A DNA stretch of 40,566 bases from Methanomassiliicoccus sp. UBA6 (GCA_002508545.1 DAVH01000051.1:1-40566), one strand, 5' to 3'; positions 14,587-23,079 are shown, counted from the stretch's first letter. A program made the numbers and translations. Notes: generated from the sequence alone by a model not told the origin.

Positions 14587-15180
14587 ATGATAATTTGCCA
14601 GCTCGCGGGTTTTTTAGGTAGTGGGAAGACAACTTTGCTGGTCCGCCTAGGCTCTGAGCTCAGCAAGGCCGGGAAGAAGGTGGCCATCATCGTCAACGAG
14701 GTCGGGGAGATCGGTGTGGACGGGGCGGTCATCGACTCCTACGGGCTGAAGAGCGTGGAGATCACCGAGGGATGCATCTGCTGCTCGCTCTCCGGCAGCC
14801 TCCAGAACACCCTGAGGGCGATAACCAGGGAGTACAAGCCGGACATCATCATGATCGAGCCGACCGGGATCGCCCTGCCGTCGATCGTATCCAAGCTGGT
14901 GAGGACCTCGATGGTGGGGGAGGAGCGCATGTACACCATCTGCCTGATCGATGCCTTCCGGGCCCTGAAGCTGTTCAAGGAGGCCAACCTGTTCGTCAGC
15001 CGCCAGATCGCCGGCGCGGACATCGTGGCGGTCAACAAGATCGACCTGGTGGACGACGACGTTAAGGAGAAGGTCGCCCAGATGATCGGCGAGATGAGCC
15101 CCCAGTCCAAGCTGGTGTTCATCTCGGCCAAGACCGGCGACGGGGTGGCGCCGCTGGTGAAGCTGCTGGAGGAAGGATGA
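14587..15180 (+). CDS. CobW/UreG-like G3E GTPase (metallochaperone type)
   Basis: The 197 residues hold the P-loop LAGFLGSGKTTLLVRL, a NEVGEIGVDG switch region, the metal-binding GCICCSLSGSL (CxCC), DIIMIEPTGIALP (Walker B) and the guanine-specificity NKID. This is the core of the CobW/HypB/UreG metallochaperone group, without the C-terminal CobW domain. It begins an operon with a His-tailed protein (4-nt overlap) and the RamA-like activase. Delivery or guarding of cobalt, iron or another metal for the corrinoid activation module is an inference from context. A TATA-like aaatatta near 14552 suggests a near-leaderless message. Confidence 0.85.
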   Translation: MIICQLAGFLGSGKTTLLVRLGSELSKAGKKVAIIVNEVGEIGVDGAVIDSYGLKSVEITEGCICCSLSGSLQNTLRAITREYKPDIIMIEPTGIALPSIVSKLVRTSMVGEERMYTICLIDAFRALKLFKEANLFVSRQIAGADIVAVNKIDLVDDDVKEKVAQMIGEMSPQSKLVFISAKTGDGVAPLVKLLEEG

Positions 15181-15617
15181 TGAACGAGGATTCCAAGGAG
15201 CTCGCGGATGCCGGCTCGTTCGGCCTGAAGGCCGATTTCCATGCTCACCCGGCCATCCCGTCGAAGGAGCTGGTGGCCCTGATGGAAGCGCTGATCCGGG
15301 ACGTGGGAACGAAGGTGACGGAGCAGCGGGGCATGCTGCTGGGACACATCAAGGCCTTCCTGACCACCGAACAGGGAACATTAAAGGTGAATCTTATCGA
15401 TATGGATATCGGGCCGGAGACCGTTGACCGGCTGGCGTCCGCCGCGGTGGACAAGGGCGAGATCAAGTTCATGGCCGCCCTGGTCGGGCTGGACGATCAC
15501 GACGTCGAGGAAATCATGGAGGACAGCATCCAGGTTCTGGAGGAACGCCTGGATCTGGACATAGAAGAGCACGAGCATGATCACGATCACGACCATGATC
15601 ACGAGGATCATAACTGA
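15177..15617 (+). CDS. Histidine-tailed protein linked to GTPase and RamA
   Basis: This 146-residue protein has a mixed alpha/beta body with internal histidines (LKADFHAHPAIP, GLDDHDVEEI) and a C-terminal acidic-histidine tail with seven histidines (HEHDHDHDHDHEDHN). The tail is a metal-binding sequence like those of nickel and zinc chaperones. The start overlaps the GTPase stop by 4 nt, and the stop is 9 nt before ramA. The body resembles no family I can name; the CRISP-like spacing of charged residues near 100-130 is helical. I infer that it stores or presents metal to the neighbouring GTPase or activase. Confidence 0.8.
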   Translation: MMNEDSKELADAGSFGLKADFHAHPAIPSKELVALMEALIRDVGTKVTEQRGMLLGHIKAFLTTEQGTLKVNLIDMDIGPETVDRLASAAVDKGEIKFMAALVGLDDHDVEEIMEDSIQVLEERLDLDIEEHEHDHDHDHDHEDHN

Positions 15618-15626
15618 GGTGGACAC

Positions 15627-17261
15627 ATGTACGGCATAGCTATAGATGTAGGAACGAGCGGCACGAGGATGCACGCGGTGGACCTTGCATCCAAGAAGAT
15701 CATATCCACGGCCATCACGGTCAGGCACCCGGTGCCCGGGGCGAATGTCATGGACCACCTGACATTCTGCATCGAGGTGAACCAGGACGTCGCGCACCAG
15801 CTGTTGATCGACACCTCCAACAAGCTCATGAAGATGCTGGACATCGACCTGAGCAAGGTGGAGAGGGTGGCCATCTGCGGCAACCCCATCCAGCTGTCCA
15901 TTTACCAGAACATGGAAGTGCGGGACCTGGCGTTCGCTATGCCCAACGCCCTGCGGGCCCGGGGGGTGGAGATCCAGAAGCGGGACGCGGCGGTCCTCAA
16001 CGCGGTGGACCTGGGGCTGGAGCTGCCCGACGGCGTGCAGCTGTACGTTCCCCCGGCCATCCGCCACGAGATCGGCGCGGACGCGCTGGCCATGATGTAC
16101 AAGACCGGGTTGCTGGAGCGGAAGGAGAACGTCCTGGTCACCGACTACGGGACCAACGCGGAGATGGCCCTGAAGGTCGGGGACGATATCTACACCGGCT
16201 CCGCGGCCGCTGGACCGGCGATCGAAGGACAGTCGATCAAGGCCGGCATGCTGGCGTCCCCGGGAGCGATAAGCGATATCAACGCCGACCCGGACTGGAA
16301 GTGCACGATCCTCGATGACGGCATACTGCCTCAGGAGGGCGACGTGATCAACCCGCACAACGGATCGACCATCACCCCGGGCCCCATGCACGGGCGGGCC
16401 ATCGGCATCACCGGCACGGGCGTGATCTCGGCCATCGCCGAGGGGCTCGACAACGGGCTGATCAAGATGCCCCACATCACCACCATGGACGGGAAGCTTC
16501 ACCTGCAGGACGGGGTCGTCCTCGAGGAGCGGGACGTGGTGGAGGCGTCCAAGACCTTCGGGGCCATGCGAGCCGGGCACTTCACCCTGCTGGAGCACGC
16601 CGGACTCAAGTTCGAGGAGCTGGACATCATGTACATGAGCGGCGCCTCCGGCACCTACGTGGACGCGGTGAAGGCCCAGCGGGTCGGCCTGCTGCCCCCG
16701 TCCTGCGGCCAGATCTATCAGTTCGGGAACACCTCGCTGGCTCTCGCGCTGGACCTCGTCAGGGACCCCGAGCTCATGGACAAGCTGCAGTCCCTGGCCA
16801 ACTCCATCCGGGCGAACCACATCATGTTCGCCACCGACAAGGTGTTCGAGAAGGTGTTCGTCCAGGAGCTCGCGTACTGGACCGAGGGCATGCCAATGGA
16901 GGTCTACAACATGATGCTGGAGATGTCGGACATCCAGACGCTGCCGGAGATCACCAAGGTCCCCAAGGTCACCCGGACGGTGCTGAGGGACATCCCCGAT
17001 CTCGGGTTCAAGGGGCTGAAGGTGCTCAGGGACATCGGCATATATGTCAAGGGAAGCTTCGATGGCTGCACCGGCTGCGAGGCCTGCCTCAACGAGTGCC
17101 CGGAAAGGGCCATAAAGATCCAGCAGGGCGGACAGTCGGGTTACATTCTGGAGGTGGCCTCCGACCTGTGCAACGGGACCGCCTGCCTGAGATGCGAGCG
17201 CGCCTGCCCCCAGAAGTGCTTCCAGTTCAAGGAGCTGACCAAGAGCCTGGCGAAGGCCTGA
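15627..17261 (+). CDS. ramA: RamA-like ATP-dependent corrinoid reductive activase
   Basis: The 544 residues start with an ASKHA-type ATPase fold (AIDVGTSGTRMHAVDLA) and carry the family core (ENVLVTDYGTNAEMALKVGD, GSAAAGPAIEGQSI, GITGTGVISAIAEGL). The C-terminus has two [4Fe-4S] ferredoxin motifs, CTGCEACLNECPERA and CNGTACLRCERACP. Length and domain order match RamA of Methanosarcina, which reduces inactive Co(II) corrinoid proteins to Co(I) using ATP. It lacks the N-terminal [2Fe-2S] domain of bacterial activases. A strong gaggtgg lies just before the ATG. It converges with mtaC-mtaB, its probable client. Confidence 0.93.
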   Translation: MYGIAIDVGTSGTRMHAVDLASKKIISTAITVRHPVPGANVMDHLTFCIEVNQDVAHQLLIDTSNKLMKMLDIDLSKVERVAICGNPIQLSIYQNMEVRDLAFAMPNALRARGVEIQKRDAAVLNAVDLGLELPDGVQLYVPPAIRHEIGADALAMMYKTGLLERKENVLVTDYGTNAEMALKVGDDIYTGSAAAGPAIEGQSIKAGMLASPGAISDINADPDWKCTILDDGILPQEGDVINPHNGSTITPGPMHGRAIGITGTGVISAIAEGLDNGLIKMPHITTMDGKLHLQDGVVLEERDVVEASKTFGAMRAGHFTLLEHAGLKFEELDIMYMSGASGTYVDAVKAQRVGLLPPSCGQIYQFGNTSLALALDLVRDPELMDKLQSLANSIRANHIMFATDKVFEKVFVQELAYWTEGMPMEVYNMMLEMSDIQTLPEITKVPKVTRTVLRDIPDLGFKGLKVLRDIGIYVKGSFDGCTGCEACLNECPERAIKIQQGGQSGYILEVASDLCNGTACLRCERACPQKCFQFKELTKSLAKA

Positions 17262-17417
17262 TCGGCGAGCCGATCCGAAACCCTTTACCTCTCTTTTCCT
17301 TACCGCCACAAATAGCCAAGAGCGGTGAGGCTCACATCACTTGCCGCCAGTTCTTCCTATGCGCCACGACCGCCGGCTTCCGACTCGCGAGCGCTCTCCT
17401 GGAGCCTAGCGGAGGTC

Positions 17418-18821
17418 TCAGAGATCGTAGTTCCTGGGATTGAACATCGGGACGTCCTTGTACGCCTTGAGGCACTGGTCCACGAACTTGGACTCCTCAT
17501 CCGGCAGGGCGCTGAGGTCGGTGATGATCTTCCTGAGCATGTCCTGCTCATGCTTGGAGAGCCTGAGCTTCCCGGCCTTGCTCTCGTCCTCGATGAGCCT
17601 TGCGGCGGTAATCCCCGCGGCCTTGGCCCGGAGGTAGATGTCGTTGCCGTGCTCGGTGATGGCCAGGCCGATCTTGTAGGCATTATCGTAGGCCAGGATG
17701 AACGCCTCCGGGCTACGGTAGCGGTCGGTGGCCATGTACAGGTCGCGGAGGAGCTTGTCCTGCTTCAGCTGCTTGGCGGTGTTCATCAGGGCGGCCTCGT
17801 AGCCTATCGACCCGAGCCAGCACTGGACGGACGAGCCGCCGAACTCAGGATGGTACTCCACCGACTCGTTGGACCACAGGTCGCAGGTCTGGGCGATCAG
17901 GTTGCCCATGAGGTCGGCGTGCGCGCAGTGGGAGTCCTTGCCCTCCTGGGAGGTCGGCTTCCCGGCGATGGCCTTGACGATCGGCCCCTCGTAGCCGCAG
18001 TCCTTGTCCGGCCCGGTGGCCCCGCACTCCCAGGCCACTAGAGTGCGTGCGGAAGCGATGGCCCGCGTCACGGCGGCGAAGGTGCGGGGGATATCGCGGT
18101 CCAGGTACCCGCCGGCCATGAACATCGAGGTGTTCGCGCCGGCGCAGTTGGTGTCCCCGCCCGCCCGCACCTTGTTCTTCTTGGCGATGTCCACGATCTG
18201 GGGCCACAGCCAGGCCATGTCGATGGAGCCCAGGTAGCCGATGCCGAACAGCCATCCGCGGATGTCCTGCCTCAGGATCGCGTAGTCCGCGACCTCCTTG
18301 CCCCCGGTCGACTCTATGGACAGCAGGTCGGCGCCGTTCTCGGCCGCGACCTCGATCGAATGGATGCACTTCTCCGGGTAGCTGTGCTTGTTATCCATCC
18401 CCGGGCGGAGGCCTTCTTCGGCCAGCCGGGGATCGGCGAGCGTATGCCTGATCGACAGGGCGATATCGTGCTCATCATAGTACTTCTGCATCAGCTCCTT
18501 CTGCCCGGCGACGACCGGCTTGGCGTACTTCTCGGGCTCGTTGACCATCTGGAATATGTGCTCGTTCTCCAGCTGCACCGTCGGGAACCCCAGGGTGATG
18601 GCGCGGTCGAGGATGTCCTTGGTGATGTAATCGACGTACTCCCTGCGCAGGGACTCGGGGTTCTTCTCCGCGCCCGGCCGGGGGGCGAAGTTGATCTCGG
18701 GGACGACGACCCCCGCGCCCACCGTCTGTCCGAGGCCATAGGAGACCGGGTACTTCGATTCCCCGAAGACCATCTCGTCCGGGGAACCGTACTCCATCTT
18801 GGTATACCGTCTGATCGCCAT
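17418..18821 (-). CDS. mtaB: Methanol:corrinoid methyltransferase MtaB
   Basis: This 467-residue protein matches MtaB over its whole length: VGAGVVVPEINFAPRPGAE near the N-terminus, the zinc-ligand region with IESTGGKEVADYAI (Glu), GGDTNCAGANTSMF (Cys) and GKDSHCAHADLMGN (Cys), and WECGATGPDKDCGYEGP. It transfers the methyl group of methanol to the Co(I) corrinoid of MtaC in the cytoplasm, the first step of methanol-based methanogenesis. It follows mtaC by 12 nt. Unlike methylamine methyltransferases it needs no pyrrolysine, and no in-frame amber is present. Confidence 0.96.
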   Translation of the reverse strand: MAIRRYTKMEYGSPDEMVFGESKYPVSYGLGQTVGAGVVVPEINFAPRPGAEKNPESLRREYVDYITKDILDRAITLGFPTVQLENEHIFQMVNEPEKYAKPVVAGQKELMQKYYDEHDIALSIRHTLADPRLAEEGLRPGMDNKHSYPEKCIHSIEVAAENGADLLSIESTGGKEVADYAILRQDIRGWLFGIGYLGSIDMAWLWPQIVDIAKKNKVRAGGDTNCAGANTSMFMAGGYLDRDIPRTFAAVTRAIASARTLVAWECGATGPDKDCGYEGPIVKAIAGKPTSQEGKDSHCAHADLMGNLIAQTCDLWSNESVEYHPEFGGSSVQCWLGSIGYEAALMNTAKQLKQDKLLRDLYMATDRYRSPEAFILAYDNAYKIGLAITEHGNDIYLRAKAAGITAARLIEDESKAGKLRLSKHEQDMLRKIITDLSALPDEESKFVDQCLKAYKDVPMFNPRNYDL

Positions 18822-18833
18822 GATGTTCCTTCC

Positions 18834-19619
18834 TTACTCCTTCACCGCGGTCAGCTTATCCCAGTTCTCCCGCAGCTTCCTCCAATCGTACCCGTCGACG
18901 ATCTTGTTGGCCAGAACGGGACCCTGGATGGCCTTGGCCGCGAACACCCCGAGGGGATACGATTCCACGTAGGCGCGGTTGACCGCCCCCCCGGCGCAGA
19001 TGAACGGTATGTTGACCCCCTTCGCCTGCAGCTTGTCGGCGATCTTGGGGAACGCGGACATGGTGGTGGTCATCAGCGCGGTGCCGGTGACGATGTGGGG
19101 CTTCTCATGCTCCACGGTGGTCACCACGTCCGCTATGGCGACATCCCTGCCCATGTCGACGACGGTGTACCCGTTGGACTTCAGCAGCACGGCGGCGATG
19201 TTCTTTCCGATATCATGGGGATCGCCCTCCGCCACGTGCATCACGACCTTGCCCCGGGTCTCGCGGACGCCCTTCATCTTGGACTCACAGAGCTTGACCC
19301 CCTTGTCCATCGCGTCCGCGGCCACCATCACGTGCGGAAGGTAGTATATTCCGCGCCCGTACAGCTCTCCGACCACGTCCATTCCCTTGATCAGGCCGCG
19401 CTCGATCACGTCCTCCGGGCTGTACTCCTTGAGAGCGGCTATGACGTTGTCGTTCACCGTCTTGTACCGCATGAAGACGACGTCCTCGGCGACCTTTCTG
19501 AGCGTGGGGTCCTTGGGAACCATCCTCGCGGCGAGTTCCTCAGGGCTCTCCTTCGATTCCATTTGGATATCGTAACGCTTCAAAATGCGGTCGAAGTTAA
19601 CACTCTTAAGGTCTAACAT
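18834..19619 (-). CDS. mtaC: Methanol corrinoid protein MtaC
   Basis: The 261 residues have an N-terminal helical cap domain (about 40-125, DVVGELYGRGIYYLPHVM) and a cobalamin-binding Rossmann domain with the base-off signature GDPHDIGKNI, the histidine being the lower cobalt ligand, then LKSNGYTVVDMG and ICAGGAVN. It carries the methyl group between MtaB and a MtaA-type enzyme. It is first in the mtaC-mtaB unit. Two palindromes and a TATA-like box lie upstream. Full family length. Confidence 0.96.
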   Translation of the reverse strand: MLDLKSVNFDRILKRYDIQMESKESPEELAARMVPKDPTLRKVAEDVVFMRYKTVNDNVIAALKEYSPEDVIERGLIKGMDVVGELYGRGIYYLPHVMVAADAMDKGVKLCESKMKGVRETRGKVVMHVAEGDPHDIGKNIAAVLLKSNGYTVVDMGRDVAIADVVTTVEHEKPHIVTGTALMTTTMSAFPKIADKLQAKGVNIPFICAGGAVNRAYVESYPLGVFAAKAIQGPVLANKIVDGYDWRKLRENWDKLTAVKE

Positions 19620-19653
19620 GCTCGCACTTCAACCCTATCCTCCATTAGGGCGC

Positions 19654-19704
19654 AAGCGTCATTTGACGCTTTCGGTCCTTTACTAACTTCTTCAATATTT
19701 GAAG
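19654..19704 (-). promoter_or_regulatory. mtaC promoter region with two palindromes
   Basis: Upstream of mtaC are AAGCGTCA-tt-TGACGCTT (19654-19671) and CTTCAA-tat-TTGAAG (19690-19704). The second overlaps the best TATA-like run (caaatatt on the minus strand), so a bound protein could block or direct initiation; the first would fall near the transcript start. Regulation by methanol or corrinoid supply would be usual for mta genes. This is inference. Confidence 0.5.
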
Positions 19705-19719
19705 GTAACTAGCGATTGT

Positions 19720-19905
19720 TGCTCGCCCTGCCAGACGTGCGGGCGAGGGAGGCGTTCGTTCATAAAAAACGAGAATGCCGGGCGCAGAAGGATCTCCGTG
19801 CGCCCGTTCGATGGATCGCGGGCACGGACATCGGTCCGGCGATGCCCCGCCCGGTCCGCGAACACACGCTCCGAGGTCGAAAGACGGTTGATTACCACGC
19901 TATTT
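19720..19905. other. Non-coding region with several stem-loops between mtaC and cca
   Basis: Stems visible by eye are CTCGCCC/GGGCGAG (19722-19747) and GGGCGCA/TGCGCCC (19780-19805), with further GC-rich complementarity to about 19870. Short open frames exist on both strands but lack promoters, ribosome-binding sites and any family likeness. It may hold a small RNA. The interval 19906-20000 carries two AT-rich TATA-like clusters, ttaatataggatatatac (about 19907-19924) and gaaaaatattgatataac (about 19974-19990), pointing to transcription toward cca. Confidence 0.3.
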
Positions 19906-20001
19906 GGTTAATATAGGATATATACTACCGCCGCCGCTGCATTGAAACAAGAGCCGATTTTCCATAATATTCGTGAAAAATATTGATATAACAATTGCTA
20001 C

Positions 20002-20140
20002 AACTTCGACTCGAAGTTCGAGGCCGGTGGCTCAACTTTCCTCCTATGAAAGGTTTTCTGAATCCCCACCACACCGGCCTTGGGCTCACACCTGGCGGCG
20101 GGATGAGGTGCCACCTGCCGGCCAGGGCAAAATCTTTTGC
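20002..20140 (+). other. Structured leader or small RNA candidate upstream of cca
   Basis: Successive inverted repeats are present: CTTCG-act-CGAAG (about 20004-20016), the 9-bp AGGCCGGTG/CACCGGCCT pair (about 20021-20081) enclosing CTTTC/GAAAG, and CCGGC/GCCGG (about 20075-20126) enclosing CACCT/AGGTG. A TATA-like box ends near 19990, so a transcript starting close to 20010 would begin with this structure. It matches no RNA family I can name, including SRP RNA, RNase P RNA and the cobalamin riboswitch. Confidence 0.35.
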
Positions 20141-20161
20141 CGTTGAGCCTGATGATGGGAT

Positions 20162-21490
20162 GTGACCCTTGAGCAAGAGATCCTGAAGCGCATATCCCCT
20201 TCAGCCGCTGAACGGGAGGCGATAGACCGCAAGGTAAGATCTCTGCTGGACAAGGCTACGGAGGAGGCCGACAGGGAGGACATGGGGCTCAGCGTCCTGC
20301 TCGTCGGCTCGGTGGCCAAGGACACCTTCCTGTGCGAGCCTGACCTGGACGTGTTCGTGCTCTTCCCAGAGAGCGTTTCCCGGGAGCGCCTGGAGTCGGT
20401 CGGCCTGGCGCTGGGCAGGAGGGTGCTGGGCGAGGGCGAGGAGAGGTACGCCGAGCACCCCTACATCCACGGCCAATGGGAAGGGCTGGAGGTCGACCTG
20501 GTCCCCTGCTACCGCATCGAGGACACCTCCCGGCTGAGGTCCGCGGTCGACCGCACCCCTTTCCATACCCGGTACGTCAGGTCGCACCTGAGCGGCGATC
20601 AGAAGGACGAGGTGCGCCTTCTCAAGCAGTTCGCCAAGGGGATCGGGGTCTACGGCGCGGAGGCCCGGACGCAGGGCTTCTCCGGCTACCTGCTCGAGCT
20701 CCTGGTGATCCGGTACGGGACGTTCAGGGCGGCCCTGGAGGCAGGGTCCGCCTGGAAGCGGGGGACCGTTCTCGACCTCGAGGGCATCAGGGGGCGGAAA
20801 TTCAACGATCCCCTGGTGTTCCACGACCCGGTGGACGGCAACCGCAACGTCGCCTCGGCGCTGTCCGCTCAAAGCCTGGCCACGTTCATATACGCCGCCC
20901 GCCGCTATCTCGAAGGACCGTCCGAGCGGTTCTTCTTCCCCCGCCGGAGGGAGCCGCTCGAGCTCTCGGCGATGCGCGACATGCTGGTGAAGCGGGGCAC
21001 CGGGGTGCTCGTGGTCACGATGGAGAGGCCGTGCATCATCGATGACAACCTGTATCCCCAGGTCAGGCGCAGCCTCGACGGCATCTGCGCCCTGATGGAG
21101 GGGCACGACTTCAGGGTCATCGACCGGGCGTTCCACGTGGCCGAGGCGCTCAGCTTCGTGGTGGAGGTGGAGAGCCTGGAGCTTCCCCTGGGCCGGCACC
21201 ACAGCGGACCGCCGGCGTGGGTCGACAACTCCTACGCCTTCCTGGAGAGATGGGAGAAGGAGGGGCTGAGCAGGCCGTTCCTGGAGAACGGGCACTGGGC
21301 GGTCATAGCGCCGAGGGCCCACACCCGGGCGGAAGAGCTTATCGCATCCATGCTGCCCACCGCCGCGCTGGGCAGCGACCTGAGGGAAGCGAGGGTGCTG
21401 GAGATAACCATGGGGACCGCGGCCATCAGCGAGAAGAACCGCCCGGCGCTCTCCGCGCTCCTAGATAAAAGGATGAACTGGGAAGTTTGA
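20162..21490 (+). CDS. cca: Archaeal CCA-adding enzyme (class I tRNA nucleotidyltransferase)
   Basis: The 442 residues have the class I nucleotidyltransferase head: LLVGSVAKDTFLCEPDLDVF, with the catalytic DxD in DLDVF and a third acidic residue in GLEVDLVPCY. The helical and tail domains follow (LLKQFAKGIGVYGAEARTQG, then RPFLENGHWAVIAPRAH). It adds or repairs the 3'-terminal CCA of tRNAs. The start is a GTG at 20162, since no ATG lies nearer and the frame begins LEQEILKRISPS as expected. Normal family length. Confidence 0.95.
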   Translation: MTLEQEILKRISPSAAEREAIDRKVRSLLDKATEEADREDMGLSVLLVGSVAKDTFLCEPDLDVFVLFPESVSRERLESVGLALGRRVLGEGEERYAEHPYIHGQWEGLEVDLVPCYRIEDTSRLRSAVDRTPFHTRYVRSHLSGDQKDEVRLLKQFAKGIGVYGAEARTQGFSGYLLELLVIRYGTFRAALEAGSAWKRGTVLDLEGIRGRKFNDPLVFHDPVDGNRNVASALSAQSLATFIYAARRYLEGPSERFFFPRRREPLELSAMRDMLVKRGTGVLVVTMERPCIIDDNLYPQVRRSLDGICALMEGHDFRVIDRAFHVAEALSFVVEVESLELPLGRHHSGPPAWVDNSYAFLERWEKEGLSRPFLENGHWAVIAPRAHTRAEELIASMLPTAALGSDLREARVLEITMGTAAISEKNRPALSALLDKRMNWEV

Positions 21491-21498
21491 GAGGCCGT

Positions 21499-21855
21499 TC
21501 AGATGAACGGCTCGTTCATGAGAAGGATCCAGATGCCCAGGGCCAGGAGCATGTAGAGGGCGATGTTGCCGATGATGGTCTTCTTGTCGACATCCTCGGT
21601 CCTGATCCTCGCGTACTTGGACGAGTAGTTCAGGAAGATGACCCCGCCGATATACAGGACGGCCCCGACGATGCTGCCGATGAGGTTGCTGACCAATGCT
21701 GACAACGCACCAAAGACTATCGCCACGAGCGTGGTGTACATCAAGGCCTTTGTGCCCATGATGTCCTTCTTGAGAAAGGAACGCTCATCAAATTCCGGAG
21801 GGACCCATTCGTACTGCTCCTCCGCCTCTTCATCCTTTCTCTTCTTTCGGGCCAT
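21499..21855 (-). CDS. Small three-helix membrane protein, unrecognised
   Basis: The 118 residues start with a highly charged cytoplasmic segment (MARKKRKDEEAEEQYEW) and FDERSFLKKDIMGTKALMYT, followed by three hydrophobic helices (about 38-58, 62-78 and 95-112) separated by SSKYARIRTEDVDKK. I recognise no enzyme motif. The charged N-terminus before a helix triple is reminiscent of small membrane-insertion factors, but this is only a resemblance. It converges with cca, 8 nt apart, and is probably monocistronic. Confidence 0.75.
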   Translation of the reverse strand: MARKKRKDEEAEEQYEWVPPEFDERSFLKKDIMGTKALMYTTLVAIVFGALSALVSNLIGSIVGAVLYIGGVIFLNYSSKYARIRTEDVDKKTIIGNIALYMLLALGIWILLMNEPFI

Positions 21856-22061
21856 TGGGGCTCCCTAAGGGCAATCCGATAATAAACTTTTTTGAGCTAT
21901 CTTGCGCTGGACATCAACGCCTTCTCGGCCAGGCCGGACCATGGTCATTGGACCTTCGGCGGCGTTCGTTCGCGCTTGCCGGCCCGGCCCCGTCTTTCGG
22001 TCGCCCCCGCACTGCTGGCTAGCTGATTGTAACGGGTACTTTCGAATACCTGGGGGGGTTC

Positions 22062-22096
22062 TTTTATATTCAAACGGAGTTCGAGAAACGAAGGTG
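22062..22096 (+). promoter_or_regulatory. radA promoter and ribosome-binding site
   Basis: The TATA-like ttttatatt (22062-22070) is followed by aaggtg (22091-22096), 5 nt before the ATG at 22102. The remaining gap 21856-22061 has no feature I can name. Confidence 0.5.
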
Positions 22097-22101
22097 CATA
22101 A

Positions 22102-23043
22102 ATGCCCGCAAACAGCCTAGAAGAGTTGCCTGGTGTAGGACCCGCAACTGCAGAGAAGCTGCGTGATGCCGGCTATGTCGACCTGATGGCGATCGCGGTA
22201 GAATCTCCCAAGGTTCTCGCCGAAGTGGCGGAGATCGGGGAGTCCACCGCGGTGAAGATAATCAACGCGGCCAAGCAGGCAGCGGACGTCGGAGGGTTCG
22301 AGACCGGAGATCTGATACTTGAAAGAAGGAGGAACATTCACAAGCTGACCTCCTGCTCCAAAGCGTTCGACGAGCTTATGGGCGGCGGCCTGGAGACCCA
22401 GGCCATCACCGAGTTCTTCGGCGAGTTCGGGAGCGGTAAGACCCAGCTGTGCTTCCAGCTGGCCGTGAACGCCGGTCGTCCGGTGGACGAGGGCGGCCTC
22501 GACGGGAACGTGTTCATCATCGACACCGAGAACACCTTCCGCCCGGAGAGGATCGTCCAGATGGCCACCGCGTTGGATCTCGACCCCGAGGAGGTGCTGA
22601 AGAAGATCCACGTCGCCCGGGCGTTCAACTCCCACCACCAGATGCTCCTGGTGGAGAAGGCGCAGGAGCTCGCTCATGACCTGAACGTGCGGCTGATGAT
22701 CGTCGATTCGCTCACCGCCCACTTCCGCGCCGAGTATGTCGGCCGGGGGGCGCTGGCGGAGAGGCAGCAGAACCTGAACAAGCACATGCATGACCTGCTG
22801 CGGTTCGCCGACCTCAACAACGCGGTCATCGCCGTGACCAACCAGGTATCGGCCAAGCCCGACGCGTTCTTCGGCGACCCGACCCGGCCGATCGGCGGCC
22901 ACATCGTCGGCCACGCCGCCACCTACCGCCTGTATCTCAGGAAGAGCAAGGGAGGCAAGCGCATAGCAAGGTTAATTGACTCCCCTAACCTTCCCGAGGC
23001 CGAGGCGGTCATCAGCGTTGGCGAGGAAGGCATCAGGGACTGA
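22102..23043 (+). CDS. radA: DNA repair and recombination protein RadA
   Basis: This 313-residue protein begins with a helix-hairpin-helix domain (LEELPGVGPATAEKLRDAGY). The recombinase core then has Walker A GEFGSGKTQLCFQLAV, FIIDTENTFRPERI, Walker B LMIVDSLTAHFRAEY and the L2/ATP-cap region PTRPIGGHIVGHAATYRLYL. It forms filaments on single-stranded DNA and carries out strand exchange. Length and order are those of archaeal RadA without an intein. Its own TATA box and aaggtg precede it. Confidence 0.97.
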   Translation: MPANSLEELPGVGPATAEKLRDAGYVDLMAIAVESPKVLAEVAEIGESTAVKIINAAKQAADVGGFETGDLILERRRNIHKLTSCSKAFDELMGGGLETQAITEFFGEFGSGKTQLCFQLAVNAGRPVDEGGLDGNVFIIDTENTFRPERIVQMATALDLDPEEVLKKIHVARAFNSHHQMLLVEKAQELAHDLNVRLMIVDSLTAHFRAEYVGRGALAERQQNLNKHMHDLLRFADLNNAVIAVTNQVSAKPDAFFGDPTRPIGGHIVGHAATYRLYLRKSKGGKRIARLIDSPNLPEAEAVISVGEEGIRD

Positions 23044-23079
23044 GAGCACCGGGGCCATGCCCTCCCGCGGAGGGCGGGC

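Noticed and set aside
15553..15614. CAC/GAT microsatellite-like run
   Set aside because: It encodes the histidine-aspartate tail and uses mixed CAC/CAT codons, so it is a selected protein feature rather than a repeat artefact.
15381..17309. 642-codon open frame on the minus strand over ramA
   Set aside because: It is a shadow of ramA; the plus-strand frame has the complete ASKHA and ferredoxin motifs.
17418..18821. Possible pyrrolysine (in-frame amber) codon in the methyltransferase
   Set aside because: The MtaB frame is open throughout; MtaB does not use pyrrolysine, and no methylamine methyltransferase or pyl gene was seen.
19692..19911. Short ORFs of about 70 codons on both strands between mtaC and cca
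   Set aside because: No ribosome-binding site and no plausible fold; the stretch is better explained as structured non-coding DNA.
20002..20140. SRP RNA, RNase P RNA or cobalamin riboswitch
   Set aside because: The conserved cores of these RNAs that I know are not present; only unassigned stems can be supported.
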